A stretch of 64,000 bases of DNA from Halobacteriales archaeon QS_6_71_20. Lineage in GTDB: Archaea; Halobacteriota; Halobacteria; Halobacteriales; Haloferacaceae. Where the stretch lies: contig PXRU01000016.1 of NCBI GenBank assembly GCA_003020945.1, forward strand, positions 38,436-102,435, in the 5' to 3' direction. The translations under genes were made by a program, and so were the position numbers. A model generated the notes under the pieces. The model worked only from the letters and a program-made list of their open reading frames with translations, did not search any database and was not told the origin of the DNA. This document shows positions 21,327-30,438 of this stretch, in pieces (the first letter of the stretch is position 1; every line of letters begins with the position of its first letter).

Positions 21327-22103
21327 TCACAACGACGCGACGGCGTCGAGGGCGATGTCGATTGCGCGCCCGACGTTGTTTCGCGCCTTCTCCGGGAGCT
21401 CCTCCTCGGAGTCGGCGCCCTTCTGCGTCCCGGCGATGAGGTTGCCGTCGACGGTGCAGATGGCGCCGGCGTTCATCCCCCGGCGTCGGGCCAGCGAGAA
21501 CACCGCCGACGCCTCCATCTCGACGGCGAGCAGGCCCGCCGCCTCCCAGTCGGCGACGTACTCGTCGGACTCGTTGTAGTAGGCGTCGTCGGAGACGATG
21601 GGGCCGACGTGGACCCGGCTCCCGGCTCCGCCGCTCGTTCCCTCCGTGGTTCCGTCCGAGGCCGCGCGCTCCTCGTTCGCCTCCGCGGCGTCGACGAGCG
21701 CCGAGAGCGTCCCGTAGTCGGGGACCGCGGGGTACGTCCCCGACTCGTAGCGCTTGCTCGTCCCCTCCGCCTTGGCCGAGCCGGTGGCGACGACCATGTC
21801 GCCGATCTCGACGTCGGTCTGGAGGCCGCCGCAGGTGCCCACCCGGATCACCGTCTCGACGCCGACGTTGTGGAGCTCCTCGACCGCGATGGCAGCGGAG
21901 GGACAGCCGATCCCCGTCGAGCAGATCGTCAGGTCCACGCCCTCGTAGCCGGCGTTGACGACGCGGTACTCGCGGTTCCGTGCGACCGACTCCGACTCGT
22001 CGCAGTGGTCGGCGATCCGGTCGACGCGGTCGGGGTTGCCGGGGATGAGCGCGACCTCGTGGAGGTCCCCCTCGTCGACGAGCAGGTGGGGCTGATTGGC
22101 CAT
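21327..22103 (-). CDS. Nucleoside phosphorylase (uridine phosphorylase-like)
   Basis: 258 aa from ATG 22103. Family I phosphorylase signatures: ALIPGNPDRVDRIADHC (phosphate loop), STGIGCPSAAIAVEEL, VIRVGTCGGLQTDVEIGDMV and the purine/pyrimidine site LLAVEMEASAVFSLA. Catalyses phosphorolysis of nucleosides to base and ribose-1-phosphate, feeding the pentose bisphosphate or salvage route. A Gly/Ser/Thr insert at about residues 155-170 is unusual. Specificity for uridine versus purines is not certain. Confidence 0.85.
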   Translation of the reverse strand: MANQPHLLVDEGDLHEVALIPGNPDRVDRIADHCDESESVARNREYRVVNAGYEGVDLTICSTGIGCPSAAIAVEELHNVGVETVIRVGTCGGLQTDVEIGDMVVATGSAKAEGTSKRYESGTYPAVPDYGTLSALVDAAEANEERAASDGTTEGTSGGAGSRVHVGPIVSDDAYYNESDEYVADWEAAGLLAVEMEASAVFSLARRRGMNAGAICTVDGNLIAGTQKGADSEEELPEKARNNVGRAIDIALDAVASL

Positions 22104-22189
22104 ACCTCCGGTCCCCACGCCCCCGATAAAAACCCCGCGGTGCGCCCGGGTGGGAGGGGTTGAAGTCGCCGGCGTTCGGGGGGTGCAGT

Positions 22190-22363
22190 ATGGACATCTC
22201 GGAGCCGAACGACGCGCTTGCGGTCGGCGTCGGGGTCGGCGCCGTCGTGGCACTGCTCGTGTACGTCGCGGAGTTCTCGTTCGTGTTCGCGGTCGGCACC
22301 GGCGGGTTCCTCGCGATCGCCGTCAGCGCGGTGTTGTTCGGGCGGACCATGGAGTTCGAGTAG
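22190..22363 (+). CDS. Small two-helix membrane protein
   Basis: 57 aa from ATG 22190. Two hydrophobic helices (AVGVGVGAVVALLVYVAEF and FAVGTGGFLAIAVSAVLFG) with acidic ends. Function unknown; divergent from the phosphorylase gene with an 86-base gap. Confidence 0.6.
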   Translation: MDISEPNDALAVGVGVGAVVALLVYVAEFSFVFAVGTGGFLAIAVSAVLFGRTMEFE

Positions 22364-22372
22364 TGCGGGGTC

Positions 22373-22563
22373 GAGCGAGCGAACGAAGTGAGCGAGCGAG
22401 ACCCCGGACCTCGCCGGCCACTGAAGCGGGGCGGTCGGTGAACGAGCGAGACCCCGGACCTCGCCGTTCACGAGACCGCCGGTCTCGTGAGCTCGAAAAT
22501 CGCGTGGCGATTTTCGAACGCCGTTTCGCCGTGACCTCGCTCGCTCACTCCGTTCGCTCGCTC
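22373..22563. repeat. Structured inverted-repeat element (MITE-like)
   Basis: 28-bp arms at 22373-22400 and 22536-22563 are inverted copies with one mismatch, built from the GAGCGAACG-type motif frequent in haloarchaea. Inside lie a 24-bp direct repeat (22393-22416 and 22443-22466), a hairpin TCACGAGACC/GGTCTCGTGA (22468-22490) and a hairpin TCGAAAATCGC/GCGATTTTCGA (22493-22517). No coding capacity. It may act as a terminator or be a miniature mobile element. Confidence 0.7.
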
Positions 22564-22612
22564 GGTCACGCGTTGCACAATCCCTATGCCCCGGACAGTC
22601 GAACGGCCCGCC

Positions 22613-23506
22613 ATGACAGCCCTCGACGACGACGTGCTGGAGCAGTACCGCGAGGCCGGCGAGATCCTGACGACGGTGATGAACGAGGCGCGCGAGCGGG
22701 TCGAGCCGGGCGCGACCCACCTTGAGGTCGCGGAGTTCGCCGAGGAGCGTATCCGCGAGGAGGGCGCCGGGCTCGCGTTCCCGGTCAACGTCTCGATCGA
22801 CGAGGAGGCGAGCCACGCGACCCCCGACCGCGACGACCCGACGGAGTTCGGCGAGGACGTCGTCTGTCTCGACATCGGCGTCCACGTCGACGGCTACATC
22901 GCCGACGCCGCGGTGACGATCGACCTGGCGGGGGAGACGGAGCTGGTCGAGGCCGCCGAGCAGGCGCTGGAGGCCGCCGTCGACGCCGCCGGACCGGGCG
23001 TCCCCGTCGGGGAGATCGGCGCGGAGATCGAGGCCGTCATCGAGGCGTACGACTACACGCCGGTCTACAACCTCTCGGGCCACGGCGTCGAGCGGTTCGA
23101 CGCCCACACCGGCCCCAACGTCCCCAACCGCGGCGTCGACCGCTCGGTCGAACTGGAGCCGGGACAGGTCGTCGCCGTCGAGCCGTTCGCGACGACCGGC
23201 CGCGGGAAGGTCGGCGAGGGGAACGACGAGGAGATCTTCGAGCTGACCGGCGAGGCGAACGTCCGCAACCGTGCGGCCCGGCAGGCGCTCGAACAGGTCC
23301 GGGAGTTCGACGGGCTGCCGTTCGCCGCGCGGTGGCTCGACTCCTCGCGCGACGAGATGGCGCTGCGCCGGCTCGTCCGCCAGGACGTGGTGAAGGGGTA
23401 TCCCGTGTTGAAGGAGGGCGACGGCGAACTCGTGAGCCAGGCGGAGCACACGTTGGTCGTCACCGAGGACGGCGTGGAAGCGACGACCGCGGGGCTGTTC
23501 TCGTAG
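22613..23506 (+). CDS. map: Methionine aminopeptidase, type II
   Basis: 297 aa from ATG 22613. Pita-bread metallopeptidase with the dinuclear metal ligands visible: CLDIGVHVDGYIADAAVTID (two Asp), SGHGVERFDAH (His), AVEPFATTGRG (Glu) and LVSQAEHTLVV (Glu). Removes the initiator Met from nascent proteins. The archaeal type II insert region is present (about 195-265). An upstream in-frame ATG at 22586 is less conserved-looking. Confidence 0.92.
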   Translation: MTALDDDVLEQYREAGEILTTVMNEARERVEPGATHLEVAEFAEERIREEGAGLAFPVNVSIDEEASHATPDRDDPTEFGEDVVCLDIGVHVDGYIADAAVTIDLAGETELVEAAEQALEAAVDAAGPGVPVGEIGAEIEAVIEAYDYTPVYNLSGHGVERFDAHTGPNVPNRGVDRSVELEPGQVVAVEPFATTGRGKVGEGNDEEIFELTGEANVRNRAARQALEQVREFDGLPFAARWLDSSRDEMALRRLVRQDVVKGYPVLKEGDGELVSQAEHTLVVTEDGVEATTAGLFS

Positions 23507-23584
23507 CGACGCCAGCGTACCGAGATCCGGGGAGACCGCCTCGGGGGTGGCATGCGCCCCCCAGCGGCCGGGCCCGTCCGCCGG

Positions 23585-23785
23585 CTACGCGTTGTTCATC
23601 CGCGTCGCCGTCTCCGACCCGCACTCGTTGCAGGTGGCGACGCGGTACGGCTCCCGCGAGAACTCGGCGTTCTCCTCCTTCTGACTCTCCGTCCGGATCT
23701 CGACCCGGACGTCGTGTGTCGTCTCCCCGTCGCAGTCGCGACACGACTCTGTGACGAGTTCGGGGTCGGAGGGTGGAGTCGCCAT
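23585..23785 (-). CDS. Zinc beta-ribbon protein, 66 aa
   Basis: 66 aa from ATG 23785. Cys pairs CRDC (about 15-18) and CNEC (about 52-55) frame a beta-ribbon with a basic middle (VRVEIRTESQKEENAEFSRE). Conserved small haloarchaeal type; possibly a nucleic-acid-binding protein. Confidence 0.7.
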   Translation of the reverse strand: MATPPSDPELVTESCRDCDGETTHDVRVEIRTESQKEENAEFSREPYRVATCNECGSETATRMNNA

Positions 23786-23997
23786 GCGTCCCGATATACG
23801 GCGCTGACGCCGATAAAGGTAGCAGGTGGAATAAAACTCCACGTCCCGCTTCCGAAGGGTCGGGAAGGGACGCCGCCGCGACCGCCGGCGCCGGCTCCGT
23901 CGCCGACGACCGCGACGAGGTCACGGCGTCGCCGGCCCCCAAGAGCGCGTCCCGTCGGCGGCACGGGGTTGAAGGGTCGCCACGCCGACCCCGCGGT

Positions 23998-24546
23998 ATG
24001 GACCAGGTGTTCGCGCCGTGGCGGATCGAGTGGGTCGAGCGCGAGCCCGAGGAGGACGCCGTCGACGGCTGCCCGTTCTGCGTGCTCCCCGAGCGGGACG
24101 ACGACCGCGACTCCCGGATCGTCGCCCGGTCGCCGCGGGCGTTCGTCCTCCTCAACAACTACCCGTACAACCCCGGCCACGCGATGGTGATCCCCCGGGT
24201 CCACGAGGGGGCGTTCACGGCGCTGGAGGAGGCGACGCTGCTGGACCACGCCCGGCTGAAACAGCGGACGATGCGCGCGCTGGAGACGGCGCTCGCGCCC
24301 GACGGGCTCAACGCCGGGATGAACCTCGGCGGCGCCGCCGCCGGCGGGTCGATCGACGACCACCTCCACACCCACGTCGTCCCGCGGTGGGAGGGGGACA
24401 CGGGCTTCATGCCGGTCGTGTCGGACACGAAGGTGATCGTCGAGGCGCTGGACGACACCTGGGAACGGCTCCGGAACGCCTTCGCCGAGCAGGCGGGCGC
24501 GAGCGTCGACGGCGACGACGACGCGGTGCGGTTCTCCTTCGAGTAG
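23998..24546 (+). CDS. HIT-family hydrolase
   Basis: 182 aa from ATG 23998. Histidine triad HLHTHVVPRW (about residues 121-130) plus the N-terminal CPFC pair and the NYPYNPGHAMVIPRVH substrate-binding segment. Family members hydrolyse dinucleoside polyphosphates (Ap4A) or AMP conjugates. The CPFC...H arrangement indicates the zinc-containing branch related to AP4A phosphorylase. Monocistronic. Confidence 0.85.
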   Translation: MDQVFAPWRIEWVEREPEEDAVDGCPFCVLPERDDDRDSRIVARSPRAFVLLNNYPYNPGHAMVIPRVHEGAFTALEEATLLDHARLKQRTMRALETALAPDGLNAGMNLGGAAAGGSIDDHLHTHVVPRWEGDTGFMPVVSDTKVIVEALDDTWERLRNAFAEQAGASVDGDDDAVRFSFE

Positions 24547-24723
24547 TTCGCCGGCGACGAGGCCACGCTCGCGCCGTACGAGCGCGAGAGGTTCGAGGTG
24601 CGGCGACGACGGCCGATGCGAGGGGTGGAGCGGTCCCGACGAGCCCGTCCGGCGCCGGCGTCGGCTCGTCCGAGCCGACGATCCGGCCCAACGGTTTTGT
24701 CGGCCGCAGACGCAGATACGGGC

Positions 24724-25659
24724 ATGAGCAGACCCGCGGAGGAGGCCGTCGAACACGCGAGCGAGGCCGGTCTCGACCCCGCCGAGGCGTTCGCGCTGCT
24801 GGGCAACGAGACCCGCATCGAGATCCTCCAGGCCCTCCACCTGGCGACGACCGAGCGCGAGGACGACGCGCCCGTCACCTTCTCGGCGCTGTACGACCGG
24901 GTCGACCTCGACGACAGCGCCCACTTCAACTACCACCTGCAGCAGCTGCTCGACCACTTCGTCCGGAAGGTCGAGTGCGAGGGCGCCGACGCGGGCGACG
25001 ACTGCACCGAGGGGTACGAGTTCCGGACGCCCGGCTGGAAGGTGGTGCGGTCGGTGTTCGCCGGCACGTTCACCGGCCGCAGCGAGCTGGGACCCGTCGA
25101 CGCGCCGGGCGTCTGCTACGAGTGCGGCGGCGACCTGGAGGCGACGTACGCGAACGAGATGCTTACCGTCGCCTGCACGGACTGCAGACGGACCCCGGTG
25201 AACTACTCGTTCCCGCCGGGCGGGCTGGCCGACCGGACCCCCGACGAGTTCCTCGACGCCTTCCATCACCACGTCCGCCACCACTACTGCCTGGCGGCCG
25301 ACGGCGTCTGCCCGGAGTGCATGGGTCGGATGGAGACGGAGGTGGAGACGACCACCGCCGTCCCCGACCGGGAGGTCGCGGTGCGACACGTCTGCCGGCG
25401 CTGTGACAACCGCCTCACGAGCGCGGTCGGCGTGAACCTACTCGACGCCGCGCCCGTCCTCACGTTCTTCTCCGAGCGCGGCGTCGACCTGACGACCGAA
25501 CCGTTCTGGACGCATCCGTGGGCGGTGAGCGACGTGCACACGACCGTCGTGAGCGAGGAGCCGGTTCGCGTCCGGCTGGAGCTCCCGTGTGCGGGCGACG
25601 TGCTCTCCGTAACGGTCGACGAGACGCTGGACGTGCTCGACGTCGACCGCGCGGACTGA
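24724..25659 (+). CDS. ArsR-like wHTH regulator with zinc ribbons
   Basis: 311 aa from ATG 24724. The N-terminal winged helix (EAFALLGNETRIEILQALHL, then HFNYHLQQLLDHFVRK) is ArsR-like. The middle has four Cys pairs (CYEC, CTDC, CPEC, CRRC) forming two zinc ribbons, and a C-terminal beta domain follows (RVRLELPCAGDVLSVTVDET). This architecture is a haloarchaeal-specific regulator family; ligand and targets unknown. Confidence 0.75.
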   Translation: MSRPAEEAVEHASEAGLDPAEAFALLGNETRIEILQALHLATTEREDDAPVTFSALYDRVDLDDSAHFNYHLQQLLDHFVRKVECEGADAGDDCTEGYEFRTPGWKVVRSVFAGTFTGRSELGPVDAPGVCYECGGDLEATYANEMLTVACTDCRRTPVNYSFPPGGLADRTPDEFLDAFHHHVRHHYCLAADGVCPECMGRMETEVETTTAVPDREVAVRHVCRRCDNRLTSAVGVNLLDAAPVLTFFSERGVDLTTEPFWTHPWAVSDVHTTVVSEEPVRVRLELPCAGDVLSVTVDETLDVLDVDRAD

Positions 25660-25755
25660 CCCGGCCCGCGCGACCGCGTAACCACGCGTCGGCGACGCTC
25701 GTGGGGCGCGGGAACGGTCACGGGGATTATGATTCCCGTTCGCATACCATGCCGC

Positions 25756-26667
25756 ATGTCGACGGACACAGACGGGACGCGCGCCGAGAGCGGCGCACCG
25801 GCCGAGGGCGAGGTCGTCGCCGACCGGTTCTCGACCGACGAGATCTTCCAGCGGGTGCTCGCGACCGGCGGCGAGGAGATCAGCTCTCCGAACCGGGTGC
25901 TGCTGCTCAGCGGGATCGCGGCCGGGTTCGCCATCTCGCTGACGTTCCTCGCACACGCCGCGCTCTCGGGGGCGACCGAGGGGACCGAGATCACGCCCGT
26001 CGACCACCTGCTGTACCCGGTCGGCTTCGTCTACATCGTCGTCGGGCGGTATCAGCTGTTCACTGAGCAGACGGTCACCCCGGTGTCGCTCGTGCTCACG
26101 CGGCTGGCGAGCGTGCCCGCGCTGCTCCGGGTGTGGACCGTCGTGCTGGCGGCGAACGTCGCCGGCGTCGTCGGCGGGGTCGTCTTCATCGCGTTCGGCG
26201 GCGTGCTCGACCCGCCGGCCGTCGAGGCGGGGCTGACGTTCGGCGAGGAGGCGCTGGCGAAATCGCCCACGAGTCTCTTCTCGCGGGCGGTCGTCGCCGG
26301 CGCGGTGGTCGCGGGGATGGTGTGGGTCGAACACGCCGCCCGGGGGTCGGTCACGCGGTTCCTGGTCGTCTATCTGTTCATCCTCGTCATCCCGATGGTG
26401 GGGCTGTACCACGCCGTCGTCGCGACGGCCGACGCGACGTTCCTGGTCGTCAACGGCGCCGCCACCGTCGGGACGGTCGTCATCGACTTCCTGTTGCCGG
26501 TGATCGCGGGGAACGCGCTCGGCGGCGTCGGCCTGGTCGCGGTGCTGAACTACGGGCAGACGGAGGAGGCGTTCCCGGAGGCGATGCGGGAGTCGCCGCG
26601 GCTCTCCTGGCGCGAGTGGGCCGGGCGGGTCGCCTCGACGGACCCGCGGGCGACCGCCGAGGAGTGA
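25756..26667 (+). CDS. Formate/nitrite transporter family channel
   Basis: 303 aa from ATG 25756 (a longer start at 25729 is unlikely). Six hydrophobic segments typical of the FocA/NirC fold; the first follows VLLLSGIAAGFAISLTFLAH, and the later GNALGGVGLVAVLNYGQ end-helix is characteristic. Pentameric channels of this family pass formate, nitrite or other small anions. Cytoplasmic acidic N-terminus of about 50 residues. Confidence 0.85.
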   Translation: MSTDTDGTRAESGAPAEGEVVADRFSTDEIFQRVLATGGEEISSPNRVLLLSGIAAGFAISLTFLAHAALSGATEGTEITPVDHLLYPVGFVYIVVGRYQLFTEQTVTPVSLVLTRLASVPALLRVWTVVLAANVAGVVGGVVFIAFGGVLDPPAVEAGLTFGEEALAKSPTSLFSRAVVAGAVVAGMVWVEHAARGSVTRFLVVYLFILVIPMVGLYHAVVATADATFLVVNGAATVGTVVIDFLLPVIAGNALGGVGLVAVLNYGQTEEAFPEAMRESPRLSWREWAGRVASTDPRATAEE

Positions 26668-26678
26668 CGGCGGCCCGG

Positions 26679-27485
26679 TCACTCGACGCGGAAGCTGTAG
26701 TCCAGTGACGGCGCCGAGTGGGTGAGCGACCCCATCGAGATCACGTCCACGTCGGTCCGGGCGTACTCGGGCACCGTCTCGACGGTGATCCCGCCGCTGG
26801 CCTCCGTGAGGACGCCCGCCGGCAGCGACTCCACGCCGCGTCGGACCGCCTCCGGCGTCATGTTGTCGAACAGGACGATATCGGCGCCGGCCTCGGCCGC
26901 CCGGACCGCGTCCTCGGGGCGCTCCACCTCCGCCTCCACGTTCGTCGCGAACGAGGCGCGCTCGCGGACGCGCTCGACGGCAGTCTCCAGCCCGACGTCC
27001 GCGGCGTGGTTCTCCTTCACCATCGCCATGTGTGAGAGGTCGAGCCGGTGGGTGTCGCCGCCGCCGGCGGCGACCGCGCGCTTCTCGATGCCGCGAAGCC
27101 CCGGCGTCGTCTTCCGAGTCGCCGCGACGTCGACCGTCTCGGAGACGCTCCGCGCGGCCTCTACGGCCGTCCTCGTGGCGGTCGCGACCCCCGAGGCGTG
27201 GCCGGCGACGTTGACGGCCACGCGCTCGGCCCGGAGCGTCGACCGCGCCGACCCGGCGGTCCGGAGGACCGGCTCGCCGGCCTCGACCCGGTCGCCGGCC
27301 TCGACGGTCGGCGTCGCGTCCACGCCCAGGTGCTCGAACACCCGGACCGCAGCGTCGATTCCGGCCGCGACGCCGGCCTCCCGGGCGAGGAGACGGCCGT
27401 CCGCGTCGCCGGGCACGTCGTTCGTCACGTCGTGGTGGCCCAGGTCCTCCCGGAGCCACGACTCGACGGTCGCGTCAGTCAGCAC
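26679..27485 (-). CDS. nadC: Nicotinate-nucleotide pyrophosphorylase
   Basis: 268 aa from GTG 27485; GTG 27494 is also possible. Quinolinate phosphoribosyltransferase: WLREDLGHHDVTNDV near the start, VAATRKTTPGLRGIEKRAV, HRLDLSHMAMVKENH, and the barrel end DIVLFDNMTPEAVRRGV, LTEASGGITVETVPEYA, DVISMGSLTHS. Converts quinolinate and PRPP to NaMN, the third step of de novo NAD synthesis after NadB and NadA encoded just upstream. Overlaps nadB. Confidence 0.93.
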   Translation of the reverse strand: MLTDATVESWLREDLGHHDVTNDVPGDADGRLLAREAGVAAGIDAAVRVFEHLGVDATPTVEAGDRVEAGEPVLRTAGSARSTLRAERVAVNVAGHASGVATATRTAVEAARSVSETVDVAATRKTTPGLRGIEKRAVAAGGGDTHRLDLSHMAMVKENHAADVGLETAVERVRERASFATNVEAEVERPEDAVRAAEAGADIVLFDNMTPEAVRRGVESLPAGVLTEASGGITVETVPEYARTDVDVISMGSLTHSAPSLDYSFRVE

Positions 27486-29109
27486 GGCCGTCACCCCCCG
27501 ACCTCGGAGCGGTCGCGCCGCCCGGGGCGCCCCCGGGCTCTTCCGGCTCGGCGACGTAGTGACAGCCGGCGGACGGCGCGTCCGCCGCCGCACGGGCGAT
27601 CAGGAGCGCGGTGACGACGGCGTTGCGGAGCTCGTACAGCTCCCGGCTCGTCCGCGTGCGAGTGTAGGCGTCGACCTCGCCTTTCAGGCGTCGGAGGCCC
27701 GCGGTCGCGCGAGCCATCGAACCGGGGTCGCGCTCCAGTCCGAACGCGTCGGCCATCGTCGTCCGCAGACGGCGGAGCTTGTCGTCCGCGAACCGTTCGG
27801 GAAGCGCCGGGTCGCCGTCACGGAGCGTCGGCGCGACGCCGGAGCCGTTGAGCGGTGCGCGCTCGGCCGCGTCGGCGCCGGCGCGCAGCCCCCACACCAG
27901 CCCCTCCAGCAGGCTCGTCGACGCGAGGCGGTTGGCCCCGTGGACGCCGGTCCGGGCGCACTCGCCGGCGGCGTACAGCCGGTCGAGGGAGGCCCGTCCG
28001 CGGCGGTCGACGTCGACCCCGCCACAGAGGAAGTGCTGTGCGGGCCGGACCGGAACCCCCTCTGCGGGGTCGAGGCCGCGGGCGCGGCAGCCGGCCGACA
28101 GCGCCGGGAACGACCCGGCGAAATCGAGCGACGAGACGTCGAGGCGGACCGCGCCGGTGCGCTCGCGCTCGTCGGCGACGGCACGCGCGACCACGTCCCG
28201 GGGCGCGAGCTCGGCGTCCTCGTGAACGTCGGGCATGAACCGCCGGCCGTCGGCGTTCACCAGCTGCGCGCCCGCGCCCCGGACCGCCTCGCTGACGAGC
28301 AGGCCGTCGGCGTCGTCGTCGACGGCGGGGGCGGCCGTGTCGAGGGCGGTCGGGTGGAACTGGACGTAGTGGGCGTCGCGCACGTCCGCGCCCGCGAGCG
28401 CCGCCATCGCGATCCCGTCGCCGGTCGCGCCCGCCGGCCCCGTCGCCTCGGGGTATAAAGCGCCGATCCCGCCGGTCGCGAGCACGGTCGCGTCCGCCCG
28501 CACGAGCGCCGCCGGCGCGTCGGCGTCGGTCGACGGCTCCACGAGCGCGCCGGTGACCCGCCCCTCGTCGACGACCAGGTCGTAGGCGGCCGTGTCTTCC
28601 CGGAAGCGGACCTCCGGGCGGTCGCGGAGCCGCCGGAGGAACGGCCGCAGGACGTGTCTGCCGGTCTCGGCGTCGACGTGCAGGATCCGCCGCTCGGCGT
28701 GGGCCGCCTCCCGGTGGAGGTCGAACGCGCGGTCGGCGGCGGCCGACTCGAACGTCGCGTCCGGCCTCGCCTCGGTCGGCTCGTCGAACGGGACGCCGAG
28801 GGTGTCCACGAGCACGTCCTCGACGGCCGTCCGAGCGTCCGCGACGAGCGCGTCGACGGCGGCGGGGTCGCACTCGCCGTCGCCGGCCGCCCGGATGTCG
28901 GCCGCGAACGACTCCGGGTCCGACTGGGTGACGGCGATCCCGCCCTGCGCCCAGTCGGTCGCGGCGTCGGCCGGCTCGCTGGCTTTCGTCGCCACGAGCA
29001 CGTCCGCGCCCTCGCGGGCGGCCGACAGCGCCGCCGCACAGCCGGCGATACCGGAGCCGACCACGAGCACGTCGCAGTCGGTTGCGGGGTAAGCGGTCTC
29101 GCCCGACAT
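27475..29109 (-). CDS. nadB: L-aspartate oxidase
   Basis: 544 aa from ATG 29109, two bases after nadA. FAD-binding GSGIAGCAAALSAAREGADV at about residues 18-38, WAQGGIAVTQ, HILR-type RRILHVDAETGRHVL, ATGGIGALYPEATGP, YVQFHPTAL and the GVHGANRLASTSLLEGLVWG signature of succinate dehydrogenase/NadB flavoproteins. Oxidises aspartate to iminoaspartate for NadA. The open frame continues far upstream across nadA but that part is antisense-like noise. Confidence 0.93.
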   Translation of the reverse strand: MSGETAYPATDCDVLVVGSGIAGCAAALSAAREGADVLVATKASEPADAATDWAQGGIAVTQSDPESFAADIRAAGDGECDPAAVDALVADARTAVEDVLVDTLGVPFDEPTEARPDATFESAAADRAFDLHREAAHAERRILHVDAETGRHVLRPFLRRLRDRPEVRFREDTAAYDLVVDEGRVTGALVEPSTDADAPAALVRADATVLATGGIGALYPEATGPAGATGDGIAMAALAGADVRDAHYVQFHPTALDTAAPAVDDDADGLLVSEAVRGAGAQLVNADGRRFMPDVHEDAELAPRDVVARAVADERERTGAVRLDVSSLDFAGSFPALSAGCRARGLDPAEGVPVRPAQHFLCGGVDVDRRGRASLDRLYAAGECARTGVHGANRLASTSLLEGLVWGLRAGADAAERAPLNGSGVAPTLRDGDPALPERFADDKLRRLRTTMADAFGLERDPGSMARATAGLRRLKGEVDAYTRTRTSRELYELRNAVVTALLIARAAADAPSAGCHYVAEPEEPGGAPGGATAPRSGGDGRAD

Positions 29110-29111
29110 GG

Positions 29112-30245
29112 TCACAGCTCCAGCATGCGCTCCATCGCGGTCGCGGCCAGCTCCGTCTCCCGGGGGGCGACCTCGACGACGTTTCGCGGCTCGTCCTCGA
29201 CGAGCCCTTCGAGCACCCACGTGAGGTAGTTCGGGTCGATCTGCCGCATCGCGTCGCAGTCCATGCACGCCTCGCCACACAGCGGGATCACCTCGACGTC
29301 GGGATGCCAGCGGTCGAGGTGGTTCGCGAGATGGATCTCCGTGCCGATGGCCCACGTCTCGCCGGGGTCGGCGTCGGCGACCGTCTCGCGGATCGTCGCC
29401 GTCGAGCCGACCACGTCGGCGGCCTCGACCACCTCTCGGCGACACTCGGGGTGGACTACGACGTTCGCGTCCGGCCGGCGCTCGCGCACGTCGCGGACGT
29501 GGTCGGCGGTGAAGCGCTCGTGTACCTGACAGTAGCCGTCCCACAGGATCAGATCCGCGTCGGCGACGGCCTCGGGGTCGGCGCCGCCGTCGGCCCAGGG
29601 GTCCCACTCGACGGCCGCGTCCGCGATGCCGAGGTCGTGGGCGGTGTTGCGGCCGAGATGCTTGTCGGGGAGGAAAAGCACCGTGTCGCCGCGCTCGAAC
29701 GCCCATTCGAAGGCGTCCGCGGCGTTCGAGGAGGTACACACCAGGCCGCCCTGCTCGGCGCAGAACGCCTTCAGGTCGGCGTAGCTGTTCATGTACGTGA
29801 CCGGGACGACCTCGTCGTCGCCGGTCAGGTCGTCCAGCTCGGCCCACGCGGCGTCCACCTGCAGCGCCTCGGCCATGCCCGCCATCGGACAGGACGCCTC
29901 CATCGAGGGGAGGTGGACGGTCTGGTCGTCGTCGGTGATGATGTCGGCCGACTCCGCCATGAACGTCACCCCGCAGAAGACGACGTGGCTCGCGTCCGTC
30001 GCGGCCGCCTCCCGGGAGAGGCCGTAGCTGTCGCCGACGAAGTCGGCGTGCTCGACGATCTCCCGGCGCTGGTAGTTGTGACCGAGGACGACCACGTCGT
30101 CGCCGAGCGTCTCCCGGGCGGCCGCAATCCGCTCCGCGCGCTCGGCCTCGGTCAGCTCGCGGTAGTCGGCGGGCAGCTGCGAGAGGTGGTCGTACTTGAA
30201 CAGGCTCAGGTCCGTGTCGATGTCGGCCGTCTCCATTCGAGGCAT
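29112..30245 (-). CDS. nadA: Quinolinate synthase
   Basis: 377 aa from ATG 30245 (internal ATG at 30236). Condenses iminoaspartate with dihydroxyacetone phosphate using a [4Fe-4S] cluster. Motifs: VVVLGHNYQRREIVEHADFV, VFCGVTFMAESADII, VTYMNSYADLKAFC, TSSNAADAF, LFLPDKHLGRNTA, VVVHPECRREVVEAAD, GTEIHLANHL and PLCGEACMDCDAMRQI with cluster Cys. First gene of nadABC, with a TATA box and an inverted repeat upstream. Confidence 0.95.
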   Translation of the reverse strand: MPRMETADIDTDLSLFKYDHLSQLPADYRELTEAERAERIAAARETLGDDVVVLGHNYQRREIVEHADFVGDSYGLSREAAATDASHVVFCGVTFMAESADIITDDDQTVHLPSMEASCPMAGMAEALQVDAAWAELDDLTGDDEVVPVTYMNSYADLKAFCAEQGGLVCTSSNAADAFEWAFERGDTVLFLPDKHLGRNTAHDLGIADAAVEWDPWADGGADPEAVADADLILWDGYCQVHERFTADHVRDVRERRPDANVVVHPECRREVVEAADVVGSTATIRETVADADPGETWAIGTEIHLANHLDRWHPDVEVIPLCGEACMDCDAMRQIDPNYLTWVLEGLVEDEPRNVVEVAPRETELAATAMERMLEL

Positions 30246-30278
30246 TGTTTCGAGTGGATCTAGTCACGCACCGCTCTT

Positions 30279-30298
30279 GGATAAAATTGTTCTTCAAT
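30279..30298 (-). promoter_or_regulatory. nadABC promoter with inverted repeat
   Basis: On the minus strand a TATA-like AATTTTATCC (30279-30288) lies about 35-40 bases from the nadA start. The 13-bp inverted repeat ATTG-AAGAA-CAAT (30286-30298) overlaps its upstream side, where a repressor could block the promoter. The regulator is unknown. Confidence 0.55.
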
Positions 30299-30438
30299 AC
30301 AGCCGCCGATAGCATTCTGACAGTATCACGTTGAACAGTTCGCCTCAGTCCTACAGAGCGGTGAAGTGGTGACTGCTGACCGGTGTTCTTCGGTTCACGG
30401 TAGATTCTCCGTCGACAGTTCAGTAGCGAGCGCGTCCG

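Noticed and set aside
27475..30315. One open frame of about 946 codons spanning nadB and reading on across nadA
   Set aside because: The upstream half is a shadow of nadA in another frame, Arg/Gly-rich without conserved motifs; NadB starts at 29109.
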